Made by a program: the position numbers and the translations under genes
DNA from: Avipropionibacterium sp050157065
Lineage (GTDB): Bacteria; Actinomycetota; Actinomycetes; Propionibacteriales; Propionibacteriaceae
Assembly: GCA_050157065.1 (NCBI GenBank)
Contig: CP189573.1
Strand: one strand, 5' to 3'
DNA length: 64,000 nucleotides
In this document: piece after piece, positions 24,682 through 32,754 of the stretch
Layout: each line of letters starts with the position of its first letter
How positions within the stretch are numbered: the first letter of the stretch is position 1
The notes under the pieces: generated by a model
Told to the model about the DNA's origin: nothing
Database searches by the model: none
Seen by the model: only the letters and a program-made list of their open reading frames with translations

Positions 24682-25817
24682 GTGACTGGCAGATGACCGA
24701 CCCGCCCCCGAAGCGCAGCAAGCGGGCCAAGCCGGCCAAGGCCCCCAAGGCGAAGCGCGCCAAGCGGGGCGCCGACGCCGACGCACCGATGAACTGGGGC
24801 GGCAGCGACCCGGCACCGATGAACTGGGGTGACCAGGCACCGCCGCCTCAGCAGGGAGCGCCGGGACCGATGCCCGGCCAGGCCCCGCAGTCGTACGGCC
24901 CCGACGGGCTTGCGCCCGGGTCACAAGGCTCGGCACCCGGCGCCCTCGCCCCCACCCCGGGCTCGGCTGCGCTGGTCGGCCAGGGGCAACGGCCCGGCCA
25001 GTCCGCCGGTTCGGGCCACTCGGCCGGTTCTGGCCACTCGGTCGGTTCGGGCCGGTCCGCCGCCTCCGCCCCGTCGGCCGCGTCGGCCGCGTCGGCCGCC
25101 TCGGCCCCGGTCCCGGCCCGCGACATCCGGGCGCTGCCCGATCGTACGCGGCCCAGTGAGCCGTCCCCGGCCGTGGCCGCAGGGTGGGGTGACGACCAGT
25201 CGTCGGGTGAGCCGGTGGTCCGCACCGGTCCCAGCGGGCTCCTCCTCGGCGGCGGGACGCACGGCCCGGTCTCGATCCGACTGTTCCGCCGTACGCCGAC
25301 GAAGCTGGCACTCGCGGTCCCGGACTACGTGGCCTGGCTGCTCGCCTTCCGCTGCATCTCGCTCGGCGCGCACCTGTCGATCTTCGCCCAGGAGCCACGA
25401 CGCTGGAGCGGGCTGGTGGACGCCGTGCACACCGGCGGCGGGAACGCCGACCTGCTCGGACCCAACGACAGCGCCCCCAGCGCCGGCCGACCGTGGCGGC
25501 CGTCGGTGGTCGTCGACGACGCCGCCTTCTACGACGGCATCCAGCAGCCGTTGGGCAGTTGGCAGGCGCTGCTGATGAGCATGGACGTCACCGCGTCCAG
25601 CTCGGTGTTCGCGCTGCGCAGTTGCGAGATGGCGTTGGTCGCCCCGTTCAACGCCAAGGTCGGTGAGAACCTGCGCCGGGCGTACGCACTCAACTCCCAG
25701 CAGTTGCGCAGCTGCCAGAACCTGGCCGACCACGAGGTGATCCTCGCGATGCCGCGGCGGGTGGTCAAGATCGCCATCCCGCCGACGAAGCTCGAGTACA
25801 AGATGCTGTTCGCCTGA
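24678..25817 (+). CDS. EccE-coupled accessory protein of the type VII locus, unknown function
   Basis: A 379-residue protein with no transmembrane segment. Residues 8-32 are strongly basic (KRSKRAKPAKAPKAKRAKR). Residues 37-52 repeat APMNWG twice, and about 55-150 is disordered, with GSGHSAGSGHSVGSG and AASAASAAS runs. The folded part (about 185-379) looks like a Rossmann-type alpha/beta domain: VSIRLFRRTPTKLALAVPDY, AFRCISLGAHLSIFAQEP, WRPSVVVDDAAFYDG and a C-terminal LEYKMLFA. It shares four bases with eccE and lies within the secretion locus, so a cytoplasmic role alongside EccE and EccC is likely. It is not one of the named Ecc or Esp families known to me. Confidence 0.8.
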   Translation: MSDWQMTDPPPKRSKRAKPAKAPKAKRAKRGADADAPMNWGGSDPAPMNWGDQAPPPQQGAPGPMPGQAPQSYGPDGLAPGSQGSAPGALAPTPGSAALVGQGQRPGQSAGSGHSAGSGHSVGSGRSAASAPSAASAASAASAPVPARDIRALPDRTRPSEPSPAVAAGWGDDQSSGEPVVRTGPSGLLLGGGTHGPVSIRLFRRTPTKLALAVPDYVAWLLAFRCISLGAHLSIFAQEPRRWSGLVDAVHTGGGNADLLGPNDSAPSAGRPWRPSVVVDDAAFYDGIQQPLGSWQALLMSMDVTASSSVFALRSCEMALVAPFNAKVGENLRRAYALNSQQLRSCQNLADHEVILAMPRRVVKIAIPPTKLEYKMLFA

Positions 25818-25862
25818 GCGTGCTTCCCGCTGGAGCGGCCAGCCGCCGGGCCGCGTACGGCG

Positions 25863-27230
25863 TCAGCCGGCGAGGCCGAGCGCGAAGGCGTACAGGTTGA
25901 GCACGGCCAGCACCAGCGGCACGATCGCCATGATGGCCAGCCACTCGAAGACGTCGCCGAAGCGGCCCCAGATCGGGGCGACGATCCGGTCGGCGAAGCT
26001 GGCGGCGTAGATCACCAGGATCAGTGCCAGCAGCGCGGCCGCGCCGATCCCGACCAGCACCCGGATCACGTCACTGGGGATCATGACCATCGCGATCCCC
26101 AGCGTCACCAGCACGATCACCACGCCACCGATCAGCAGTGGCAGCCGGTGTTCCAGCCCGACGAACGAGCGGGCCCGCAGCAGCAGCGCCAGCCCGATGC
26201 AGAAGGCGAGCGCGACCGCGAACCAGGAGCCGTGCTGCAGCACCAACAAGGTGCCGAGCGCGACGGTGATCGAACTGGCGGTGAGGAAGGCGGCCAGCAG
26301 CTTGTCGGCCATCACTGCGCGGACGACGATGTCGGACTGGACCGGGGTGTCGTCACCGACCAACTGCTCGGCCGACGAGGGCAGGTTCGGCATGGCGACC
26401 CGCGCCAACCGGAACGAGGCGGTGGGCAGCAGGGAGGTGAAGCCCATGATCAACGTCACCGCGATGGCCGCCACGGCGATCTGCTGGTCGGGGATGATCA
26501 CCGACACGATCTCGACCACGATCACCACGAACGCGACGATCGCGGCGGCGAGGAAGGCGAACGGGGTGGCCTGGGCACCCAGCCCCATCACGCCGGCGGC
26601 CAACAACACACAGGCCGCCGAGGTGAGCACCTGGATCGGCAGCCCTTGGTCGAGCAGGAAGAAGCCGCCGAGCCCGGCGAGCACGACCGACATCCACGCC
26701 AGTGCGACCGCGGCCGTTCGCTTGCCGAAGGCGCGGGAGGCCAACACGGCCGACAGTCCGGCGGCGAACGCGAGGCCGAGCGTGGAGACCGAGGCGGCCA
26801 GTCCCGGGCTGCGGAGCAGCAGCAGGGTGGGGATGCCGATCAGGATCGCCGCCCCGACGAGCAGCGCCATGATCACGCTGTGGCGTGAGGTCCAGTTCGG
26901 CTGGGTGGCGGTGGAGGTGGCGACGGCGTCCACCACGTCGTCGAAGGCGGCATCGGGCATCGCCGACTCGAGCTGACGCAGGTGCAACGTCTCGCCGTCG
27001 CGGATGTCGAGGTCGGCGATCGCACGGGTCGGGTCGAGCGGGTCCTCCCCGAACCGCTGCAGCACCCAGGCGTGCACCACTTCGGCGGCCGAACCACCCT
27101 CGTACCCGGAGAACCGGACGATGTTGGGCATGATCTCGCCCAGCGTGGTCCCACCGGGCAGCGCGAGGTCGATCCGGCGCGTCGGGGAGATCACGGTCAC
27201 CCGAGCGAGGTCGTCACCAGCCACTGTCAC
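25863..27230 (-). CDS. eccD: Type VII secretion integral membrane protein EccD
   Basis: A 455-residue protein. The first 95 residues form the ubiquitin-like (YukD-type) domain: ARVTVISPTRRIDLALPGG and IADLDIRDGETLHLRQLE. About eleven hydrophobic helices follow from residue 120 on, as in EccD, which forms the membrane barrels around EccC in the ESX complex. GTG 27230 is chosen because a TACGCT -10 box ends seven bases upstream and the ubiquitin-like domain starts directly after it; a longer reading frame upstream overlaps eccC. It is divergent from eccC. Confidence 0.94.
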   Translation of the reverse strand: MTVAGDDLARVTVISPTRRIDLALPGGTTLGEIMPNIVRFSGYEGGSAAEVVHAWVLQRFGEDPLDPTRAIADLDIRDGETLHLRQLESAMPDAAFDDVVDAVATSTATQPNWTSRHSVIMALLVGAAILIGIPTLLLLRSPGLAASVSTLGLAFAAGLSAVLASRAFGKRTAAVALAWMSVVLAGLGGFFLLDQGLPIQVLTSAACVLLAAGVMGLGAQATPFAFLAAAIVAFVVIVVEIVSVIIPDQQIAVAAIAVTLIMGFTSLLPTASFRLARVAMPNLPSSAEQLVGDDTPVQSDIVVRAVMADKLLAAFLTASSITVALGTLLVLQHGSWFAVALAFCIGLALLLRARSFVGLEHRLPLLIGGVVIVLVTLGIAMVMIPSDVIRVLVGIGAAALLALILVIYAASFADRIVAPIWGRFGDVFEWLAIMAIVPLVLAVLNLYAFALGLAG

Positions 27231-27237
27231 GTGCGGC

Positions 27238-27243
27238 AGCGTA
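27238..27243 (-). promoter_or_regulatory. -10 box for leaderless eccD
   Basis: On the minus strand TACGCT (27243-27238) ends seven bases before GTG 27230. The same hexamer precedes pheA by six bases. Confidence 0.5.
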
Positions 27244-27294
27244 CCGAACGGGTGGGGTCGAGTCCCGTCCCAGTGCTCAGTCGTGCCGCCGAAG

Positions 27295-27306
27295 GTGCGA
27301 TCGCAC
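27295..27306. promoter_or_regulatory. 12-bp palindrome between eccD and eccC
   Basis: GTGCGATCGCAC is a perfect palindrome in the 259-base divergent region of eccD and eccC. It is a possible operator; no regulator is known. Confidence 0.35.
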
Positions 27307-27489
27307 GGGCGGACGGGCGGGGCGACAGGGCGCCCGACTCGACCGTGACCCGGCCGTTCGGTGGGACGCTGCCCCACTCGGTTGGCATGATGGGGTGCGC
27401 CGGACCGAACCCGGTGGGAAACTCGTCGGTGGTCGACGCCGCGACGGTCGGGTCGACACGGCACGTTCAGGACCGAGAAGGGCGGATGG

Positions 27490-30400
27490 ATGGCACAGGT
27501 CACGTGGATCCGGAGCAAGCGCGCGGACCCGCCTCCGATGCCTCGTGGCGACCTGTTGTTGGAGTCCCCGCCCGAGATCCCGGCACCCTCGGGGTCGAAG
27601 AACTTCGGTGCGGTGCTGCGGATGTTGCCGATGGTCGCCGGTGCCGGTGCGATGGCGCTGATGATGATGAACGGTGGCCGCGGGCCGCTCGGCGCGGTGA
27701 TGGGCGGCATGTACGGCATCTCGATGCTCGGCATGATGCTCAGCCAGACCGGCCGCGGCAACGACGACACCGCCGCGCAGCTGGACGCCTCCCGGCGCGA
27801 CTACTTCCGCTACCTCACCCAGACCCGCCGGCGGGTCCGCAAGGCCGCCGACGCACAACGCCGGGCCGTCACCTGGCGCCACCCGAACCCGGCGGTGCTG
27901 TGGTCCATCGTCGGCGGCAAGCGGATGTGGGAACGCCGCCCCGACGCCGACGACTTCATGTCGGTCCGCATCTCCGAGGGTCCGCAGCAGTTCGCCCAGC
28001 GGATCACCCCGCCGGAGTCGAAGCCGATCGAGGACCTCGAACCGCTCACCACCGGCGCGCTGCGGCGCTTCATCCGTACCCACCGCACGGTGGCCGGTGT
28101 GCCGCTCGCCCTGAGCATGAAGGGCTTCACCACCGTCCAGCTGATCGGTGACCTCGATCGCGAGCGGGAGCTGGCGTACGCGATGGTCTGCCAGATGGCC
28201 GCGTGGCACGCCCCCACCGACTGCCGGATCATGTTCTGCGTCTCCAAGGAGAACCGGGACCACTGGGACTGGGCGAAGTGGCTGCCGCACGCCCAGCACC
28301 CGACCCGGACCGACGGCGCGGGTCCGCTGCGGTTGTTCGCGACCTCGCAGAACGAGCTGTCGCAGGTGTCGGACGGTGCGGCGGGGCTCGGCGACGACGC
28401 CCCCAAGCACATCGTGCTGGTGGTCGACGGGGTGACCGCGGTGACCGGGGCGTCGATGGCGACGCCGAACACGCGGGTCACCCTGCTCGACGTCAGTACG
28501 ATCCGCGAACGTCCCCGGCGGGTCGAGCACGGCCACGCGATGTTGGAGGTCCGCGAGGAGACGCTCACCCTGCACCGGCGGCAGCAGTCGGGACAGGTCG
28601 CCCGGACCCCGCTGGGCAAGCCGGACGGCATCCCGGTGGTCACCGCCGAGGTGCTCGCCCGATCGTTGGCGCAGTACAAGATGCCGAGCGCCGCGGTCGA
28701 GGAGGCCGCCGCGGAGGAGGAGGACGAAGGCATCGAGGAGGTCGTCTTCGAGGCCCCCAAGGACTACCCGGCGATGTTGGGGCAGAGCGACCCGATCAAC
28801 TTCGACATCCGCACCAACTGGAAGCTGCGGCCGATGCACCAACGGCTGCGGATCCCGTTCGGCAACGGCATCGACGGGCGACCGGTCGAGCTCGACATCA
28901 AGGAGTCCGCACTCGGCGGCATGGGACCGCACGGCATCTGCATCGGCGCCACCGGCTCGGGCAAGTCGGAGTTCCTGCGCACCCTGGTGCTCGGACTGGC
29001 GATGACGCACTCGTCGGAGTTCCTCAACTTCGTGCTCGTCGACTTCAAGGGTGGCGCGACCTTCCTCGGTGTCGACAAGCTGCCGCACGTGTCGGCGGTC
29101 ATCACCAACCTGGAGGGCGAGCTCACCCTCGTCGACCGGATGCAGGACGCCATCGCCGGCGAGATGGAACGTCGGATGGAGGTGCTCCGCGCGGCCGGCA
29201 ACTTCAAGAACCGTGAGGACTACGAGGAGGCGCGGCTCGAGGGTGCCGACATGCCGCCCATGCCGAGCCTGTTCATCGTCGTCGACGAGTTCTCCGAGTT
29301 GCTCGCCGCGCGACCGGAGTTCATCGAGTTGTTCATCCAGATCGGCCGGATCGGCCGATCGGTCGGGGTCCACCAGCTGCTCGCCTCGCAGCGGTTGGAG
29401 GAGGGCAAGCTGCGCGGCCTGGACACCTTCTTGTCGTACCGGTTGGCGTTGCGCACGTTCTCCGCCGCCGAGTCCCGTGTCGTGATCGGCGTGCCTGATG
29501 CGTACGAACTGCCGCCCGGTCCGGGCAACGGCTACCTGAAGCAGCAGGGTGACAGCAACATGCAGCAGTTCAAGGCGGCGTACGTGTCGGGGCCCTGGCA
29601 CGGCTCGGCGGCGGCACCGGCCATCCAGGGCAGCAGCTCCGGCGGCATGCTCGCCGCCTCGGCGCTCACCACCAACAAGTGGATCCCGCCGGTGCTGGAG
29701 TTCGAGGCCGGGCACGTCCCGGTCGTCGAGCCGCCCCCCGAGCCGGAGCCGGAGGAGACCGAGGACGGCGTCGAGGAGACCGAGGAAGTCGTCGACAAGC
29801 CGGCGGACCAGGAGGAGGACGAGGCGGAGACGCTGCTCAATTTGGTCGTCGACAAGCTGATCGGGCACGGCTACCCGGCCCACCAGGTCTGGCTGCCGCC
29901 GCTGGACGACCCGCCCACCATCGACCAGCTGGTCGGCAGCGAGCTCGTGGTCGACCCGCAGCGTGGCCTGACCACCGCCGACACCCGGTTGCACGCGCGG
30001 TTGAGCGCCCCGGTCGGCCTGATCGACCGGCCGCGTCAGCAGCGCCGCGACCCGATGTGGGTCGACATGGCAGGTGCGGGTGGTCACCTGGCCGTGGTCG
30101 GTGGCCCGCAGTCGGGCAAGAGCACCGCGTTGCGGACCCTGATCACCGGGCTGTCGGTCACCCACACCCCGGCCGAGGTCGGCTTCTACGTCCTCGACTT
30201 CGGTGGCGGCTCGATCGGGTCACTGCGCGACATGCCGCACGTCGGCTCGGTGTGCGGCCGGCTCGACGTCGACCGGGTCCGCCGGACGATCGCGGAGATG
30301 ACCTCGCTGATGCAGTCGCGCGAGCTGTCGTTTGCCGAGCTGGGGGTCGACTCGATGACCTCCTACCGGCGCGGCCGACGTGACGGCTCCATCCCGCCGG

Positions 30401-31575
30401 ACCGGTTCCCGACCGACGTCTTCCTGGTCGTCGACGGCTGGGGGACCCTGCGCAGTGAGTTCGAGGCGCAGGAGGCCGTGCTGACCGGGCTGGCCGGACG
30501 TGGTCTCGGCTTCGGCATCCACCTGATCGGCAGCGCCAACAAGTGGTCCGAGTTCCGGATGGCGATCCGCGACCTGCTGCAGAGCCGGATCGAGCTGAAG
30601 CTCGGTGACGCGTTCGAGTCCGAGATCGACCGGAAGGTGCAGGCCCTGGTGCCGTCCGGCCGCCCGGGTCGTGGCCTGTCGAACGACAAGCTGCACATGC
30701 TGATCGGCCTGCCGCGGATCGACGGGGTGGAGAACGCCGACGACCTCAGCGACGGCGTCAAGGCGATGGTCGCCAAGGTCAAGGAGAGCTGGTCGGGTCC
30801 CGATGCCGCCGAGGTGCGGATGCTGCCGGACCTGCTGCCGGCCTCCGCGCTGCCGCCGATCACCCAGGACGACAACGACCGCTCGTTCGCGCTGGGGATC
30901 GACGAGCTGGAGCTCGCCCCGTACGTCTGGGATCCGAACGTCGACCCGCACTTCGTGGCGTTCGGCGCCCCGGAGTGCGGCAAGTCGTCGCTGATCCGGC
31001 GGTTCCTGGACGGCATCACGACCCGGTACACGCCCAAGCAGGCCAAGATCATGATGCTGGACTACCGGCGCGCCCACCTCGGCTACGTCGAGGGTGAGCA
31101 GATGTTGGGGTACGCGGCCTCGCACGATGCCGCCGACGAGCTGATGAAGGGCGCCGCCGCGGCGATCAAGGCTCGGCTCCCCGGCCCGAAGGTCACCCAG
31201 CAGGAGCTGCGCGACCGGAGCTGGTGGAAGGGTCCCGACCTGTTCATCGTGGTCGACGACTACGAGCTGGTCGCGACCAGCCTCGGCAACCCGCTCAACC
31301 AGCTCGCCCCGTACGTCTCACAGGCGTTGGACGTCGGACTGCACGTGATCATCGCCCGCGGCATGGGCGGTGCCGGCCGGGCCGCGTTCGGTGACCAGGT
31401 GATCGCCCGGATGAAGGACTCGGTCAACCCGGGCCTGATCATGAGCGGTACGAAGGACGAGGGTGCCCTGCTGTCGGACGTGAAGGCGACCCCGCTGCCA
31501 CCCGGTCGCGGCACCTTGGTCTCCCGCGCCGGCAAGGTGTTGATGCAGACCGCATGGACCCCACCCAAGGAGTGA
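27490..31575 (+). CDS. eccC: Type VII secretion FtsK/SpoIIIE-type ATPase EccC
   Basis: A 1361-residue motor protein, the two halves (EccCa and EccCb) being fused as in many Actinobacteria. Two membrane helices lie near residues 36-80. Three FtsK/SpoIIIE ATPase domains follow, with P-loops GATGSGKSE (about 486-494), GGPQSGKST (about 871-879) and GAPECGKSS (1159-1167). Their Walker B lines differ: domain 1 keeps VVDEF with a catalytic glutamate, domain 2 has VVDGW and domain 3 VVDDY, consistent with domain 1 being the active ATPase. An acidic linker (PEPEPEETEDGVEETEE) separates domains 1 and 2. EccC recognises WXG100 substrates and drives export. Divergent from eccD; ATG 27490 precedes the conserved N-terminus. 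Confidence 0.96.
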   Translation: MAQVTWIRSKRADPPPMPRGDLLLESPPEIPAPSGSKNFGAVLRMLPMVAGAGAMALMMMNGGRGPLGAVMGGMYGISMLGMMLSQTGRGNDDTAAQLDASRRDYFRYLTQTRRRVRKAADAQRRAVTWRHPNPAVLWSIVGGKRMWERRPDADDFMSVRISEGPQQFAQRITPPESKPIEDLEPLTTGALRRFIRTHRTVAGVPLALSMKGFTTVQLIGDLDRERELAYAMVCQMAAWHAPTDCRIMFCVSKENRDHWDWAKWLPHAQHPTRTDGAGPLRLFATSQNELSQVSDGAAGLGDDAPKHIVLVVDGVTAVTGASMATPNTRVTLLDVSTIRERPRRVEHGHAMLEVREETLTLHRRQQSGQVARTPLGKPDGIPVVTAEVLARSLAQYKMPSAAVEEAAAEEEDEGIEEVVFEAPKDYPAMLGQSDPINFDIRTNWKLRPMHQRLRIPFGNGIDGRPVELDIKESALGGMGPHGICIGATGSGKSEFLRTLVLGLAMTHSSEFLNFVLVDFKGGATFLGVDKLPHVSAVITNLEGELTLVDRMQDAIAGEMERRMEVLRAAGNFKNREDYEEARLEGADMPPMPSLFIVVDEFSELLAARPEFIELFIQIGRIGRSVGVHQLLASQRLEEGKLRGLDTFLSYRLALRTFSAAESRVVIGVPDAYELPPGPGNGYLKQQGDSNMQQFKAAYVSGPWHGSAAAPAIQGSSSGGMLAASALTTNKWIPPVLEFEAGHVPVVEPPPEPEPEETEDGVEETEEVVDKPADQEEDEAETLLNLVVDKLIGHGYPAHQVWLPPLDDPPTIDQLVGSELVVDPQRGLTTADTRLHARLSAPVGLIDRPRQQRRDPMWVDMAGAGGHLAVVGGPQSGKSTALRTLITGLSVTHTPAEVGFYVLDFGGGSIGSLRDMPHVGSVCGRLDVDRVRRTIAEMTSLMQSRELSFAELGVDSMTSYRRGRRDGSIPPDRFPTDVFLVVDGWGTLRSEFEAQEAVLTGLAGRGLGFGIHLIGSANKWSEFRMAIRDLLQSRIELKLGDAFESEIDRKVQALVPSGRPGRGLSNDKLHMLIGLPRIDGVENADDLSDGVKAMVAKVKESWSGPDAAEVRMLPDLLPASALPPITQDDNDRSFALGIDELELAPYVWDPNVDPHFVAFGAPECGKSSLIRRFLDGITTRYTPKQAKIMMLDYRRAHLGYVEGEQMLGYAASHDAADELMKGAAAAIKARLPGPKVTQQELRDRSWWKGPDLFIVVDDYELVATSLGNPLNQLAPYVSQALDVGLHVIIARGMGGAGRAAFGDQVIARMKDSVNPGLIMSGTKDEGALLSDVKATPLPPGRGTLVSRAGKVLMQTAWTPPKE

Positions 31576-31585
31576 CACCGGACAC

Positions 31586-31664
31586 GCCCGCCGAGCTTGT
31601 CGAGACGTCCCCGGATTCGCCCGTCGAGACGTTCCCGGACACGCCCGTCGAGCGTGTCGAGACG
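31586..31664. repeat. Cluster of GTCGAG-type repeats after eccC
   Basis: Full copies of the CCGTCGAGCNNGTCGAGACG pattern lie at 31586-31607 and 31643-31664, with a shortened copy lacking the middle at 31619-31631. Each full unit is a direct repeat (GTCGAG-N3-GTCGAG). The cluster fills the space between eccC and the next gene. Confidence 0.6.
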
Positions 31665-31690
31665 CCCGTCGGCGGCGTGGAGGAGGCGCG

Positions 31691-32200
31691 ATGACCACCG
31701 TGGCCCAACTGCGCAAGGCTGCGCTCGCCCTGCCGGAGGTGGAGCAGGGCTCCGACCGTGATCGGTTCCTCGTCCGCGGGAAGCGTTTCGCGGCCGCGGT
31801 CGACGGTGTGGCCGAGTTGCACATGTCGGACGAGGATGCCCGTACGAGCATGGCCGACATCCCGGCCGCCGAGCCGTTCAGCCTCTCGGGGAAACCGGTG
31901 GGCATCCGGGTGGCGTTGACCGAAGTCAACGGGATGCAGCTGAACGCCCTTGTCCGTCGGGCCTGGGCCGCCCGGGCACCGAAGCGGCTCGTCACCGCCG
32001 CCGAGCAGGCCGAATCCGGTGCCGATGGGGCGGGGGATCTGCCGCCAGCGATCGGCAAGCCGGCCCTCCGGGCGCTGCTCGGTGCCGGCATCACCTCGAT
32101 GGCCGACGTCGCCTCCCGGACCGACGACGAGCTGCTGGCGTTGCACGGGGTGGGCCCGAAGGCGATCAAGATCCTGGCCGAACACCGCCGACAACCCTGA
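31691..32200 (+). CDS. MmcQ/YjbR-family protein with C-terminal helix-hairpin-helix
   Basis: A 169-residue fusion. Residues 1-100 are an MmcQ/YjbR (DUF419-like) domain: LRKAALALPEVEQGSDRDRF, LVRGKRFAAAV, the central IRVALTEVNGMQLNALVRRAW. Residues 118-167 are a helix-hairpin-helix module (GKPALRALLGAGITSMADVA, LLALHGVGPKAIKIL), normally a DNA-binding element. YjbR domains have a double-wing DNA-binding-like fold, so a nucleic-acid role is plausible; the function is unknown. GGAGGAGG precedes ATG 31691. It sits between eccC and mycP but has no obvious link to secretion. Confidence 0.86.
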   Translation: MTTVAQLRKAALALPEVEQGSDRDRFLVRGKRFAAAVDGVAELHMSDEDARTSMADIPAAEPFSLSGKPVGIRVALTEVNGMQLNALVRRAWAARAPKRLVTAAEQAESGADGAGDLPPAIGKPALRALLGAGITSMADVASRTDDELLALHGVGPKAIKILAEHRRQP

Positions 32201-32207
32201 GCTCCGT

Positions 32208-32284
32208 CCGTCGAGCTCGTCGAGACGCGTCACGCGCGTCGAGCTTGTCGAGGCGCGTGACGCCCCGTCGAGCTTGTCGAGGCG
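32208..32284. repeat. Three GTCGAG-type repeats with an 11-bp inverted repeat
   Basis: Copies lie at 32208-32227, 32236-32255 and 32265-32284. GCGTCACGCGC (32227-32237) and its exact complement (32253-32263) flank the middle copy, so the region can fold into a hairpin with the repeat in its loop. Confidence 0.6.
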
Positions 32285-32337
32285 CCATCGCAGGGGTCGG
32301 CTGGGCGGCCAGAAAATGGCTGATCCCTCGCAAATAT

Positions 32338-32392
32338 GGGCGTCTGAGCGACACAGGCGACACATACGTCCAGCGGTGTCGCTGTAGCGCCC
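32338..32392. repeat. Hairpin element, copy 1
   Basis: An outer 5-bp stem (GGGCG/CGCCC), a 4x4 internal loop (TCTG/GTAG), an inner 8-bp stem (AGCGACAC/GTGTCGCT) and a 21-base loop. The same plan with changed bases recurs at 54852-54908. It lies in the convergent gap after the MmcQ-HhH gene. Confidence 0.55.
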
Positions 32393-32482
32393 TCTCCCAC
32401 GCGCCGCCCGGGCCAGGGCCACGACTCGTGCTCGCGGTCCCGCAGCGAGCGGGCAGTCGGAGAGGTCGCCAGCGTCGATTCG

Positions 32483-32667
32483 CCTCTCCGAGTGCCCTCT
32501 CGATGGGGGACCGCCTCTCCAACTGCCCTCTCGGTGAGGGACTGGCTCTCCGAGTGCCCTCTCGATGAGAGAGCGCCTCTCCAACTGCCCACTCGATGAG
32601 GGGACGCCTCTCCGAGTGCCCACTCGATGGGCACAGCCTCTCCAACTGCCCACTCGAGACGAGCGGT
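32483..32667. repeat. 31-bp tandem repeat array, six units of two alternating types
   Basis: Units begin at 32483, 32514, 32545, 32576, 32607 and 32637. Odd units read CCTCTCCGAGTGCCC and even units CCTCTCCAACTGCCC (unit 3 begins GCTCTCC), so the true period is a 62-bp pair. The second half of each unit holds a short inverted repeat around CTCGAT, for example TGCCCA-CTCGA-TGGGCA in unit 5 and CCCTC-TCGGT-GAGGG in unit 2. Units abut without spacers. The array lies in the 554-base gap between two convergent genes; no gene was found in that gap. Confidence 0.85.
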
Positions 32668-32685
32668 AACTCTCGACAGGTTTGG

Positions 32686-32742
32686 GGGCGTACGGAACCG
32701 GCTCGGGCGTACGGAACCGGCTCGGGCGTACGGAACAGGCTC
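32686..32742. repeat. Three 19-bp direct repeats after mycP
   Basis: GGGCGTACGGAACCGGCTC occurs three times in a row (32686, 32705, 32724), the third with one change (ACAGG for ACCGG). It lies 12 bases beyond the mycP stop. Confidence 0.8.
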
Positions 32743-32754
32743 GGGGGACGTGGG

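Noticed and set aside
32483..32667. CRISPR array
   Set aside because: The 31-bp units abut directly with no unique spacers and no cas gene is present. It is a simple tandem array.
27231..32754. Hidden WXG100 (EsxA/EsxB-like) gene
   Set aside because: I looked for about 100-residue helical products with W-x-G in all frames between the ecc genes and found none.
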